Part shown: positions 40,794 to 49,500 of the stretch, piece after piece
Layout: each line of letters starts with the position of its first letter
Position numbering within the stretch: the first letter of the stretch is position 1
Program-made: the position numbers and the translations under genes
Assembly (NCBI RefSeq): GCF_003001695.1
Contig: NZ_PVYX01000002.1
Span: forward strand, 806,001 to 870,000
Direction of reading: 5' to 3'
DNA length: 64,000 nucleotides
Origin: Flagellimonas meridianipacifica
GTDB taxonomy: Bacteria > Bacteroidota > Bacteroidia > Flavobacteriales > Flavobacteriaceae
The notes under the pieces: model-generated
The model's database searches: none
What the model was told of the DNA's origin: nothing
Seen by the model: only the letters and a program-made list of their open reading frames with translations

Positions 40794-41945
40794 CTAATAC
40801 ACCTTTCTGGTTCCATTTTTACTTTTGATAACATATATAGCTTTGGGCAAATCAGCTATCAATTCGTTTTCCTGTTGTTTGCTAGTAACCGTGGAGGAGG
40901 TAACCTTGCTTCCAGACATGTTGTAGATATCAATTTGATATGGTTCTAGTGTTTGATTCAAATCATAAGTGAGTCTGAAGTCATCTTCAATAGGAACAGG
41001 GCAAATTATACATCCTCCACCTCCTCCTGAGGTATTATTTCTGAATTCTACCCGAAATGGCCAAGCAAAACCACGAGTCGTATTACCATTAATGGAATAG
41101 CGTACGTGGATATAGTATGTTCTGTTGTTTCTTAAAATTAATAGTCCATTGCTTACCCTAAGTCTTATTCTGCTTCTTCTAAAGCTGGATGTGCCTGATG
41201 GTTCACGAAATGGTATCGTAATTAAATCCACATTGTTTACTTCGACAGTTGCAATGTCTCCACCATTGCATCCCGAACCCAGTGTAGGACAATCAGATAT
41301 ATATGTGCGGATAGTAGGAGATCTCCAACCCACATTAGTGCCACCTATTACAGATCTTGTATCTATAGTAAAATATTCCGTATCTCTTGCTCCGACATTG
41401 CTAACATAAACCGTTGGTTTTTCTCCATTCAAAAGGTTTGAAGTTCTACTTCCACTTGTCATTGTAGCACTAGATAAGCTTACACTAGCTAAGGGTCCAA
41501 AGCACCAGTCTTTTACCTTGAGAGTAGACCCTTGGTTATAATTATAAGTGCCGGCAGCATTTAAGTTAATATTGACTCTTACCCTAAAATTAAAATTTGC
41601 CTGGGAATCATTCCATCCATTCTCAAAGGAGGTTAAGGTGACATTATATGAACCACCTGTTGCATTGACCGTTTTTAAAGTTCTCCATGAACCGTTGTTC
41701 AAGACTTGCAAACTGTAACTGTTTACGTAACGAAACTCTTGTTGGACGGGAAACCATCTAATAGTTAAACTTTGGAGTCCACATTCAGAATCAATAGATG
41801 TGGTCTTGCTCTGAACACTGGGTGATGCCCCTGGGAAGGTAAATACATCATCTCTAAAATCACCGAAATCGTCAAATTGGGAATAAGTATTTACGAAAGA
41901 AAGTAGTACAGTAATCCTAAACAAGCAAAGTAGTCTTTTTTTCAT
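40794..41945 (-). CDS. Secreted protein with type IX secretion C-terminal domain
   Basis: Protein of 383 residues. A signal peptide (CLFRITVLLSFVNTYSQ) is followed by fibronectin-like or adhesive beta-rich regions (LQSLTIRWFPVQQEFRYV; IHVRYSINGNTTRGFAWPF), a glycine-rich linker (NNTSGGGGGCIICP) and a type A C-terminal sorting domain (IDIYNMSGSKVTSSTVTS; LPKAIYVIKSKNGTRKVY). It should be exported across the outer membrane by the T9SS and attached or released. The ligand is unknown. Confidence 0.85.
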   Translation of the reverse strand: MKKRLLCLFRITVLLSFVNTYSQFDDFGDFRDDVFTFPGASPSVQSKTTSIDSECGLQSLTIRWFPVQQEFRYVNSYSLQVLNNGSWRTLKTVNATGGSYNVTLTSFENGWNDSQANFNFRVRVNINLNAAGTYNYNQGSTLKVKDWCFGPLASVSLSSATMTSGSRTSNLLNGEKPTVYVSNVGARDTEYFTIDTRSVIGGTNVGWRSPTIRTYISDCPTLGSGCNGGDIATVEVNNVDLITIPFREPSGTSSFRRSRIRLRVSNGLLILRNNRTYYIHVRYSINGNTTRGFAWPFRVEFRNNTSGGGGGCIICPVPIEDDFRLTYDLNQTLEPYQIDIYNMSGSKVTSSTVTSKQQENELIADLPKAIYVIKSKNGTRKVY

Positions 41946-42040
41946 TTTGGTAAGAATTTTGGGGTTAACAACTATAGTAAAATTATTACAAATATTGAAT
42001 TTGTCTATGTAATTCCAATTTTTTCGTTGAAATACAGTAC

Positions 42041-42079
42041 TATAATTGTACTCCTGTTTCGGGAAGTATTACAATTATA
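42041..42079. other. Long perfect inverted repeat in the 41.9-42.3 kb gap
   Basis: TATAATTGTA (42041-42050) and TACAATTATA (42070-42079) are exact reverse complements, and inner bases CTCC/GGGA extend the pairing. No T run follows, so it is not a simple terminator. The rest of the 315-bp gap (41946-42260) holds nothing else I can name. Confidence 0.55.
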
Positions 42080-42260
42080 ATCTAACCAAGAGATAAGCTA
42101 AGTTCGCTGTATACAGTTAAGATTAAGAATAAAAAAACAATAGGGGCCTTAAAACAGCCATACTGGAGTCACCCTTCAGCAAATGTTTGTAGTTATAACA
42201 GAGAATCGAGAAGTTAGTAGAGAATATTTAATAAAAGGATTTAAAAGTTCTACTTTTTTA

Positions 42261-43769
42261 TCAATCCTGTTTAAAATGTATTGGCCTATCCAGAAACATA
42301 TTATCTTTTAAGTTAGTTTCCAGTCTAGAACTGGTCATCATTAGTGCAGGCATTTTTACATCAAATGTTTTCCTTGCAATTGCACCATTGATTTCCTGAA
42401 GGGCTCTTGCCAAAAGGGGTTCGTTAACATCTCCAAGAGTACCTAGATTTAACAAATCCTCTTCTAATTCAATGTTTGGGGCTAAGCCATCAGTATAATC
42501 AAAGAAACCAAGTGCATTTTCATTGCGTCCAACCAAGGGTTGAAGTCCCCATTGGCTATCTGGATTGATGAAATTTTCACGGTCAGGATTGTAAATGAAT
42601 GAACCTTGTGGGTCATCAACCAAGGTTATTGAAAATTCGTTCTTACCTCTTGTAGTTTCTCCAATCTGAATGATTTCCATGTGAGGAGTGAGGCCATTTA
42701 TGACCAATTCACTAGCTGATGCAGAATCATTGGTGGTCAAAATATAGACTTTACTTAATCCCAAAGAGTTAATGGGAGTTGGATTGCTTTCAGAAATTCT
42801 ATCGGTAAACCTACTTTCTAGATTTTGAGGTGAAAGTTGAGGTTGGATTTTACTGTTCCAACGTTCTCTCACATATAATTTGTCAGAATCCGTACTATGA
42901 ACCATACTGGCCAACAATCTTGAAGTGTTCACAGAACCACCTGGATTATATCTCATGTCCAATACTAATTCCGTGGCTCCATCGGCGATAAACTGTCCAA
43001 AAACTTCATTGAGCTCTTCATTAAAACTGCTTAAAAACCGGTTGTACATTAAATAAGCCACCTTGGTGCCATTGACATCAAGTGTAGTGGCAACTTGAAT
43101 GGGGTTTTCTACAAAATTCTCAATTTTCGTAAGGGTAACTTCTTTACCATTTAATGTGAAACCATCATTTTCCAAATCAGCCATACCCAAGGTGTAAGTG
43201 ACATTTTCGCCAAAAAGTAATTGTCTAAAATTGCTTGCCGTTAATTGGGTGCCATCTACTGTAGTAAAGAATTCACCGCGAGTTATATCTTGGCTCGCTG
43301 CGTCAGATTCTGGAATTACATAGTATACAAAGCCAAATAGATTATCAGAATCTGGTGTAATTCGGGAAACTCCAAACTCCAAGCCATTGCTTCTGGAAAC
43401 TCCCGAAAGACTATTTACTAAATCTTCGTAGTTAGATCTTCTGAAACTAAAACGGTCAATTGCAGCTTGGTCTCCAACAATTTCCACATGTTGATTACAA
43501 ATCAAAAAGAAAAATCTTCCAGGGTCAGATTCGGAGGACAAGAAAGTTGTATATTCTTGACTGGTAGAAAATCGGTCATCCGCCAAATCGGGAACATCTT
43601 CTTGCCAAAAATACCATAGATTCATAGCATTCCACATAAAATTTTGAGCCGGGAAATCAGCTGAGGTGACCGGATTGGGGTTTGGGTTTTCAATTCCATT
43701 ATCATCATCACTAGAGCATCCTAGTAAAATAAATGCAAAAAGGAAAAGTAGACTAAATATCTTCTTCAT
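42261..43769 (-). CDS. S41 family peptidase lipoprotein
   Basis: Protein of 502 residues. The lipoprotein signal is LLFLFAFILLGCSSDDD, with an acidic stretch after the cysteine that favours surface display. The S41 (tail-specific/C-terminal processing) core is seen in VAYLMYNRFLSSFNEELNEV, ELVLDMRYNPGGSVNTSRLL and YILTTNDSASASELVINGL (catalytic Ser in SASAS), then GETTRGKNEFS. Such lipoproteins are common in Flavobacteria; substrates are unknown. The gene stands alone, with a 211-bp divergent gap to the ECF sigma gene. Confidence 0.88.
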   Translation of the reverse strand: MKKIFSLLFLFAFILLGCSSDDDNGIENPNPNPVTSADFPAQNFMWNAMNLWYFWQEDVPDLADDRFSTSQEYTTFLSSESDPGRFFFLICNQHVEIVGDQAAIDRFSFRRSNYEDLVNSLSGVSRSNGLEFGVSRITPDSDNLFGFVYYVIPESDAASQDITRGEFFTTVDGTQLTASNFRQLLFGENVTYTLGMADLENDGFTLNGKEVTLTKIENFVENPIQVATTLDVNGTKVAYLMYNRFLSSFNEELNEVFGQFIADGATELVLDMRYNPGGSVNTSRLLASMVHSTDSDKLYVRERWNSKIQPQLSPQNLESRFTDRISESNPTPINSLGLSKVYILTTNDSASASELVINGLTPHMEIIQIGETTRGKNEFSITLVDDPQGSFIYNPDRENFINPDSQWGLQPLVGRNENALGFFDYTDGLAPNIELEEDLLNLGTLGDVNEPLLARALQEINGAIARKTFDVKMPALMMTSSRLETNLKDNMFLDRPIHFKQD

Positions 43770-43908
43770 AGCTTAAATCTTTTTTAAGAAAGTTCTTCAA
43801 CAATCGTTCCAGTAAAACAGAAACGGATTATAAATTAGAGGTAGAAGTTTCTATATTCTAGCAATTTATGGCTGAAAATAAATACATAATAGGACATTTC
43901 AAATTTTT

Positions 43909-43934
43909 TGTAACAAATTTCGATATGTGTCGTC
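43909..43934 (+). promoter_or_regulatory. ECF-type promoter candidate of the sigma factor operon
   Basis: TGTAAC (43909-43914), 16 bases, CGTC (43931-43934), in the -35/-10 layout used by ECF sigma factors, 46 bp before the sigma gene. It suggests positive autoregulation. Confidence 0.5.
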
Positions 43935-43980
43935 GTGATAATGAAGCCTAAAATAAAATAGGCGGATAACTAAACAACCA

Positions 43981-44490
43981 ATGCAACAAAGTGATTTTTT
44001 AAATGTGGTAATGCCTTTTAAGGATAAACTGTATCGTTTGGCAAAACGGTTACTGATATCCAAAGAGGAGGCCGAAGATGCCACACAGGAAGTGTTGCTG
44101 AAGTTATGGTCAAAAAATGAAAGTATGGCGGACTATAAAAATGTAGAAGCCTTTGCCATGACCATGACCAAGAATTTTTGTCTGGACCGACTGAAATCGA
44201 AACAGGCCAGTAACTTGAAGTTGGTGCACAGTAATTATCAAGATGAGAACACTTCTTTACAAAAACAGTTGGAAGCTGAGGATAGTGTACGATGGATGGA
44301 GCGAATAATGGATACGCTGCCCGAGCAACAAAAAATGGTATTGCAACTTAGAGATGTAGAGCAATATGAATTTGAAGAGATATGTGAACTATTGGATATG
44401 AAACCAACAGCAGTTAGGGTAACATTATCCCGGGCACGAAAAACGGTAAGAGAAGAATTGGCAAAAAAACATAGTTATGGAATTGGATAG
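43981..44490 (+). CDS. ECF RNA polymerase sigma factor
   Basis: Sigma factor of 169 residues. Region 2 reads LYRLAKRLLISKEEAEDATQ, then VLLKLWSKNE and KNFCLDRLKSKQ; region 4 is LPEQQKMVLQLRDVEQYEFE, then DMKPTAVRVTLSRARKTV. It is the first gene of a cluster with a membrane anti-sigma-like protein (14-bp overlap) and DUF4252 proteins. Released from its anti-sigma it would turn on the cluster, probably through TGTAAC-type promoters (43909, possibly 46000 and 47616). Confidence 0.93.
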   Translation: MQQSDFLNVVMPFKDKLYRLAKRLLISKEEAEDATQEVLLKLWSKNESMADYKNVEAFAMTMTKNFCLDRLKSKQASNLKLVHSNYQDENTSLQKQLEAEDSVRWMERIMDTLPEQQKMVLQLRDVEQYEFEEICELLDMKPTAVRVTLSRARKTVREELAKKHSYGIG

Positions 44491-44896
44491 AATAGAAAAC
44501 CTTTTGGAAAAGTATTTTGAGGCTACCACCACAATTGCGGAAGAGAAAATACTTAAGCAATACTTTTCCCAAGAAAATATAGAACCCCATTTGGAACAGC
44601 ATAGACCAATGTTCAATTATTTTTCCGTTGCTAAGGAAGAACGTTTCACCAAGCAGGTGCCATTAAAACCTAGAAGAAACTATTACAAATGGATGTCCGT
44701 TGCTGCGGTGGCAATCCTAACCTTCGGAATTTATTTTGGTAATCAATACCGAGAGCGTAAGCAGGCAGAGATTGCTTACCAAGAAACCAAAAAGGCTTTT
44801 GAACTTCTTGCAGAGAACTTTGGTCGTGGCACTGAAAAAGTAGCCTATTTACAAGAGTTTGAAGCCGCTAAACAAAAGATTTACAATAACGATTAA
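44477..44896 (+). CDS. Anti-sigma-like single-pass membrane protein
   Basis: Protein of 139 residues. The N-terminal cytosolic helical part (RIENLLEKYFEATTTIAEEK, LKQYFSQENI) matches the anti-sigma position. One membrane helix lies at about 73-89 (MSVAAVAILTFGIYFGN). A short helical periplasmic tail includes KKAFELLAENFGRGTEKVAY. The 14-bp overlap with the sigma gene implies coupled translation in a fixed ratio. The assignment rests on context and topology. Confidence 0.8.
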   Translation: MELDRIENLLEKYFEATTTIAEEKILKQYFSQENIEPHLEQHRPMFNYFSVAKEERFTKQVPLKPRRNYYKWMSVAAVAILTFGIYFGNQYRERKQAEIAYQETKKAFELLAENFGRGTEKVAYLQEFEAAKQKIYNND

Positions 44897-44906
44897 AACA
44901 AAAACA

Positions 44907-45449
44907 ATGAAAAGGTATATTTTAATTTTTCTAATTGCTGTACTTCCCTTTGCCGGATTTTCACAGTCCTTATTTGACAAGTTTGAGGATTTGGACGATG
45001 TTACATCTGTAGTGGTAAACAAAAGTATGTTCAATTTGTTGGCAAAGATTGATGTGGAAGTGGATGACCAGGAAGCCCAGGACTTTATGGATATTGCCAG
45101 TAGCCTAAAGAGTTTAAAGGTTTTTACTACCGATAATGAAAAAATTGGTGCCGACATGAAGGCTTCCGTGAGCAGTTACCTTAAATCCTCTCGCATGGAA
45201 GAGTTGATGCGCGTAAAGGATAAAGACGCTAATGTCAAGTTTTATATTAAAGAAGGTAAAGATTCTGACCATGTTAGTGAATTGCTCATGTTCGTTACTG
45301 GTCTTAAGGATATGGAAGCAGATGGAAGAAAGTTTGAAACGGTAATTCTTTCTTTGACAGGTGACATTGATTTGAATAAAATCAATTCCCTGACCAAAAA
45401 AATGAACCTACCTGAAGAGCTTAACAAGGCAGGTAAAAATGGCAACTAG
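44907..45449 (+). CDS. DUF4252 exported protein (first paralogue)
   Basis: Protein of 180 residues from the ATG at 44907, chosen because it starts a clean signal peptide (YILIFLIAVLPFAGFSQ). The DUF4252 body has FDKFEDLDDVTSVVVNKSMF, LKSLKVFTTDNE and VKFYIKEGKDSDHVSELL. The family is Bacteroidetes-specific and of unknown function. It is adjacent to, and alike in sequence to, the next gene, so they arose by duplication. It is under probable ECF sigma control. Confidence 0.88.
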   Translation: MKRYILIFLIAVLPFAGFSQSLFDKFEDLDDVTSVVVNKSMFNLLAKIDVEVDDQEAQDFMDIASSLKSLKVFTTDNEKIGADMKASVSSYLKSSRMEELMRVKDKDANVKFYIKEGKDSDHVSELLMFVTGLKDMEADGRKFETVILSLTGDIDLNKINSLTKKMNLPEELNKAGKNGN

Positions 45450-45450
45450 A

Positions 45451-45984
45451 ATGAAAAAGTGCGTAGTTGGGCTTGTAGTATTGACTCTTCCATTTTTTGG
45501 AATTTCACAGTCAGTATTCGATAGATTTGATGATTCAGAGCGAATAGGAACAGTTTCCATAAGTAAAGGGATGCTTACCTTAATTGCTGAAATGATGCAA
45601 GAACATGGAGATGAGGAAAGTCAGGATTTTGTGGATATTGCTAAAAATGTGAATGGTATAAAAGTATATATGTCCGATGATGAAGGTGCCTCTGCAGATA
45701 TGCAGGCAACAATGAAGCAATATGTGAAAAAATCACGGTTGGAAGAATTGATGAAAATAAAAGATGGGGATACGAACCTCAGATTTTATATCAAAAATGG
45801 AAAAGATGAAAATCATGTTGAGGAATTACTGATGTTCGCAACAGGACTTGATGAAAAGGACAAAAAACATGATGTTGAAACCGTACTTTTGACCATGAGC
45901 GGGGATATTGATTTGACCAAGGTGGGTTCCCTCACAGAGAAAATGAATCTACCTAAACATCTGAACAAGGCAAAAAAGAATTAA
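45451..45984 (+). CDS. DUF4252 exported protein (second paralogue)
   Basis: Protein of 177 residues from the ATG at 45451, 1 bp after the previous stop; an ATG at 45439 would overlap that gene. A signal peptide (VVGLVVLTLPFFGISQ) is followed by the same motifs as the first paralogue: FDRFDDSERIGTVSISKGML, VNGIKVYMSDDE, LRFYIKNGKDENHVEELLMF and LTMSGDIDLTKVGSL. The two paralogues have clearly diverged but keep the same length and order of motifs. Confidence 0.88.
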   Translation: MKKCVVGLVVLTLPFFGISQSVFDRFDDSERIGTVSISKGMLTLIAEMMQEHGDEESQDFVDIAKNVNGIKVYMSDDEGASADMQATMKQYVKKSRLEELMKIKDGDTNLRFYIKNGKDENHVEELLMFATGLDEKDKKHDVETVLLTMSGDIDLTKVGSLTEKMNLPKHLNKAKKN

Positions 45985-46018
45985 GAAAAGAATAAATAAT
46001 GTAACAAAATCTTCGACA

Positions 46019-46040
46019 GGTCAACATATTTATGTTGACC
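46019..46040. promoter_or_regulatory. Perfect 10-bp inverted repeat before the DUF4252 lipoprotein gene
   Basis: GGTCAACATA (46019-46028), TT, TATGTTGACC (46031-46040), an exact palindrome apart from the centre, 38 bp before the start codon. TGTAAC (46000-46005) lies just upstream. With no T run after it, an operator or mRNA stem is more likely than a terminator. Confidence 0.6.
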
Positions 46041-46077
46041 TATTGGAGTATCATCAATCAATCAAAAACAGGTAACA

Positions 46078-46617
46078 ATGAAGTATGTAGTAAAAACATT
46101 TTTTCTAACGGGAGCCATTCTTTTGGCCTCCTGTTCCTCTCAACAGAGTCTTCAAGAGTATTATGTGGACAATTCCGAAAACCCCAACTTTATTGCTTTG
46201 GATGTTCCGGCGAGTATACTTAAATTAAATGAGGAAAGCCTTTCATCGTCCCAGAAAGAAGCAGTGGAATCCTTGCGAAAGTTCAATATGTTGGCTTTCA
46301 AGAAGACATCGGAGAATGTGGCCGAGTATCGCGCAGAAAAGGCGAAGGTGAAAGAAATTCTTAAGGATGAGGAATTTGTGGAACTAATGAAAATCAATTC
46401 GCAGTACGGTAGGGGAGTCATTAAATACTTAGGTGATGAAGATGCCATTGACGAAGTTATCATTTACGGTGATAGCAAAGACATGGGCTTTGCCTTGGTG
46501 CGGGTTTTAGGAAAGGATATGAACCCGGCCCATATCATTCAGCTCATGCAAGCCCTGCAGAAATCTGATTATGATGGAGCAGCCTTGGGAGAAATCGGGA
46601 AATTCCTAAAAGGATAA
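46078..46617 (+). CDS. DUF4252 lipoprotein
   Basis: Protein of 179 residues with a lipoprotein signal (FFLTGAILLASCSSQQS). The DUF4252 pattern is weaker than in the two upstream paralogues but recognisable (ASILKLNEESLSSSQKEAVE, RKFNMLAFKK, DAIDEVIIYGDSKDMGFALV). It is the third family member in the cluster, with a lipid anchor instead of a cleaved signal. The leader TCATCAATCAATCAAAAACA (46051-46070) resembles the repeats at 2.4-3.5 kb. The gene ends at a strong terminator. Confidence 0.85.
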   Translation: MKYVVKTFFLTGAILLASCSSQQSLQEYYVDNSENPNFIALDVPASILKLNEESLSSSQKEAVESLRKFNMLAFKKTSENVAEYRAEKAKVKEILKDEEFVELMKINSQYGRGVIKYLGDEDAIDEVIIYGDSKDMGFALVRVLGKDMNPAHIIQLMQALQKSDYDGAALGEIGKFLKG

Positions 46618-46640
46618 TTCTCCGTCAAAAGAAATAAAAT

Positions 46641-46676
46641 AAACGCACTGTTTTTGCAGTGCGTTTTTTCTTTTTA
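46641..46676 (+). terminator. Strong intrinsic terminator after the DUF4252 cluster
   Basis: Stem AAACGCACTG (46641-46650) with CAGTGCGTTT (46657-46666), a 6-base loop, then a T-rich tail. It ends the ECF/DUF4252 transcript 24 bp after the last gene. Confidence 0.9.
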
Positions 46677-46757
46677 ATAAAGTGCGGAATCAGAATTTTT
46701 GTGACCTTCTTGCTACCTTAGTGTCTCATACATAAGCACTAACAAAAACGGAGTACT

Positions 46758-47573
46758 ATGGAAAAAGCACAAGAATGGATAAGTTACGGAATTGAGTTGG
46801 CCAAAGAATACGGTCTAAAATTGATTGCCGCCATCCTCATTTATATTATTGGTTCCTGGGTCATCAAAAAAATTATTGGTGCCACAGGAAAGGTAATGTC
46901 TAAAAGCAAATACGATGAATCCTTGCAGAGGTTTCTGCTCAACCTAATCTCATGGGGACTTAAGGTATTCTTGATCATTATCGTAATTTCCCAACTTGGC
47001 GTGGATGTGACCACCTTTGCTGCGGTCATCGCAGCTGCAGGTTTAGCCGTTGGTTTAGCTTTGCAGGGGTCCCTGTCCAATTTTGCTGGAGGGGTATTGC
47101 TTATGATTTTCAAACCCTACCGTATAGGAGACTTGATTGAAGCACAGGGTGTTTTGGGTGTTGTCAAGGAAATTGAAATTTTCACCACCAAACTCACTAC
47201 TCCTGAGAATAAATTAGCCATTGTACCCAATGGCGCCATGGCGAATGGAAATATCATCAATTATTCAGCCGAGGGCAAGATACGCGTGGATACCGTGATT
47301 GGTGTAGGTTATGGAGAGGATATCAAAAAGACCAAAGAAGTTCTGCTAAATGTATTGACTTCCAATTCCAAGGTATTACAAGACCCAGCTCCTTCTGTAA
47401 ATGTAATGGAGCTTGCGGACAGCTCTGTAAATTTTGCGGTGCGACCCTTTTGCAAGCCTGAAGATTATTGGGATGTGTATTTTGGAACCTACGAAAACTG
47501 TAAGTTGGCTTTAGATGCCGCGGGTATCGAAATTCCATATCCACATCAGGTGGAGATTCACAAAGAATCATAG
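46758..47573 (+). CDS. Small-conductance mechanosensitive channel (MscS family)
   Basis: Channel of 271 residues, close to E. coli MscS length. Three N-terminal helices lead into the pore helix AAAGLAVGLALQGSLSNFAG, then GGVLLMIFKPYRIGDLIEAQ and the beta domain with KLTTPENKLAIVPNGAMANG. It opens under hypo-osmotic membrane tension to release solutes. The gene is monocistronic between the terminator at 46641 and the hydrolase gene. Confidence 0.94.
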   Translation: MEKAQEWISYGIELAKEYGLKLIAAILIYIIGSWVIKKIIGATGKVMSKSKYDESLQRFLLNLISWGLKVFLIIIVISQLGVDVTTFAAVIAAAGLAVGLALQGSLSNFAGGVLLMIFKPYRIGDLIEAQGVLGVVKEIEIFTTKLTTPENKLAIVPNGAMANGNIINYSAEGKIRVDTVIGVGYGEDIKKTKEVLLNVLTSNSKVLQDPAPSVNVMELADSSVNFAVRPFCKPEDYWDVYFGTYENCKLALDAAGIEIPYPHQVEIHKES

Positions 47574-47615
47574 GTAGCTTAGTATTTATTTTTGATTTCG
47601 GGAAGACTTTGGGAC

Positions 47616-47641
47616 TGTAACAATCCTATTTTTTATTTGTC
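47616..47641 (+). promoter_or_regulatory. Possible ECF-type promoter before the alpha/beta hydrolase gene
   Basis: TGTAAC (47616-47621), 17 bases, GTC (47639-47641). It matches the spacing at 43909, where GTC also lies 17 bases after TGTAAC, 25 bp before the start codon at 47667. Confidence 0.35.
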
Positions 47642-47666
47642 TATTGATAAACCTAAAAATAAACAA

Positions 47667-48704
47667 ATGAAAATAACCCCTGTGGCTTTAATGGCTGTGG
47701 TTTTCTTTGTTTTGGCAGCCAAACCGAAGGAAAAACTATTCCATATTGGGCAAAAATCAGTCACTTATGTCGACGAGACTAGAAATCGACCTTTGCTTAC
47801 TGAAATTTGGTATCCGACTTTGGAACGCCCGACTGAGACAGTGCCCAAAGGAAATCAAAAGGAACTCTTTAAAACGATACAGACCGTTCGGGATGCTTCA
47901 ACTGCGGATGGAAAATTTCCATTGTTGTTGGTCTCCCATGGAACAGGAGGGAATCGATTTTCATTGACATGGTTTGTTGAAAAAATGGTAAAAGAAGGCT
48001 ACATCGTTGTCTCTTTGGACCATTATGGGAATTCTACCTTTAATAAAATACCCAGAGAATTTGTGAAATGGTGGGAAAGAGCCATTGATGTTCAGTATGT
48101 GCTTACCCAAATTCTTAAGGACAAAGAAATAGGGGCAAAGGTCGATACTTCTAAAATAGGGGGCGTAGGTTTTTCTTTAGGAGGTTATACGAATATCGCT
48201 TTAGCAGGCGGATACGTGGATAGAACCATACGAGAAAACCAAAGTTCTGAGGATAGGCAAATGCCTCCCGAATTTCCTGAAACTGATGAAATCATAGATT
48301 TCGAAAAAGATAGTCTTATTGTTTCGTCTTATAAGAAGTATAAAGATAAGGTTAAGGATGGTCGGATAAAGGCATTCTTTGTAATGGCCCCAGCCGTTGG
48401 GTTTGGATTTTATTCCAAAAACCAAACAGAGAAAATCACAGCGCCACTTTATATTGTAGCAGGTAAAGGGGATAGGAACACCCCCATTAGGAGTAATGCA
48501 CTTAACTATCATAATTTAATTGCAAGCAGCAAACTCCATTTATACGATGAAAATGTAGGTCATTACGTGTTCTTAAATGAACCTACAGAATTTGGTAAAC
48601 AAGTGGCGCCAGCTATTACCATGGACCATCCTGAGGTTGACCGAAGGGAAATACACGAAAAAACATTGGAATTAGCACTTGCGTTTTTTGAGGAGTATCT
48701 TTAA
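47667..48704 (+). CDS. Exported alpha/beta hydrolase (dienelactone hydrolase/PAF-acetylhydrolase-like)
   Basis: Protein of 345 residues from the ATG at 47667, which opens a signal-like segment (TPVALMAVVFFVLAAKPK). The nucleophile elbow is GGVGFSLGGYTNIALAG. The oxyanion region is PLLLVSHGTGGNRFSLTWFV, an acid residue is near PLYIVAGKGDRNTPI and the catalytic histidine is in DENVGHYVFL. The fold resembles predicted dienelactone hydrolases and PAF acetylhydrolases. The substrate is unknown. Confidence 0.82.
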   Translation: MKITPVALMAVVFFVLAAKPKEKLFHIGQKSVTYVDETRNRPLLTEIWYPTLERPTETVPKGNQKELFKTIQTVRDASTADGKFPLLLVSHGTGGNRFSLTWFVEKMVKEGYIVVSLDHYGNSTFNKIPREFVKWWERAIDVQYVLTQILKDKEIGAKVDTSKIGGVGFSLGGYTNIALAGGYVDRTIRENQSSEDRQMPPEFPETDEIIDFEKDSLIVSSYKKYKDKVKDGRIKAFFVMAPAVGFGFYSKNQTEKITAPLYIVAGKGDRNTPIRSNALNYHNLIASSKLHLYDENVGHYVFLNEPTEFGKQVAPAITMDHPEVDRREIHEKTLELALAFFEEYL

Positions 48705-48865
48705 GAATTCGTTTCATTCATGGATTGGAAGGAAGTATTCATCCATTACGGTTGGCTTCTTAATCTTAAAACCTATAACTTCACTTATTAGTGGATGTCA
48801 TTGATTCATTTGAACGAATCTTATCTTAATGGCGTTACCTCTAAACTGAGTTAACAACAAAAATC

Positions 48866-49447
48866 TTGAAAGAATTACTAAAACATTTACGAGAATATAT
48901 TTCAGTATCTGAAAAAGAGTTTCAGCAAATCGAAACGTATTTTGAATGCTTTGAAGTCAAAAAAAAGCAGAATCTAAATTCCTTTAAAAATATTTCCAAC
49001 TACAACTTTTTTGTAGTCCAAGGGTGCTTACATATGTATTTTATAAATGAAAAAGGAGAAAATCAATCTGTTCAATTTGCTATTGAAAATTGGTGGATTA
49101 CAGACTTATTAAGTTTACATCGTAATAAAGAAAGCGTATTCTATATTCAGGCTGTAGAGAATTGTAGAATATTATCGATTTCAAAAAAAAATCAAGAAAA
49201 ATTATTGGCTGAGTTTCCCAAAGTAGAACGTTATTTCAGGATTATTTATCAAATTGCTCTTGGCGCTTCGTTATATCGAATCAAATTTTTGTACCAAGCG
49301 TCCAAAGCGGAACGTTATTTTCATTTTATAAAACATCACCCTGAATTTGCACAACGAATTCCACAATATCTTATAGCATCATTTCTTGGTTTAACACCCG
49401 AGTATGTTAGTGAAATTCGAACAAAAGCTTTTCTTAAACAGGTTTAA
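48866..49447 (+). CDS. Crp/Fnr-like transcriptional regulator
   Basis: Protein of 193 residues starting with TTG at 48866, as no nearby ATG gives the conserved N terminus. A cyclic-nucleotide-binding-type beta roll (VVQGCLHMYFINEKGENQSV, then WITDLLSLHRNKESVFYIQA) lacks the phosphate-cassette residues needed for cAMP. A C-terminal helix-turn-helix follows (IPQYLIASFLGLTPEYVSEI). Such proteins often sit next to carboxymuconolactone decarboxylase-like genes, as here (20-bp gap), and may regulate them. Confidence 0.88.
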   Translation: MKELLKHLREYISVSEKEFQQIETYFECFEVKKKQNLNSFKNISNYNFFVVQGCLHMYFINEKGENQSVQFAIENWWITDLLSLHRNKESVFYIQAVENCRILSISKKNQEKLLAEFPKVERYFRIIYQIALGASLYRIKFLYQASKAERYFHFIKHHPEFAQRIPQYLIASFLGLTPEYVSEIRTKAFLKQV

Positions 49448-49500
49448 GAAGATTAACCTTTCCTATAGTGACCTTTGTTCAAATTAAAATTTATACCAAA

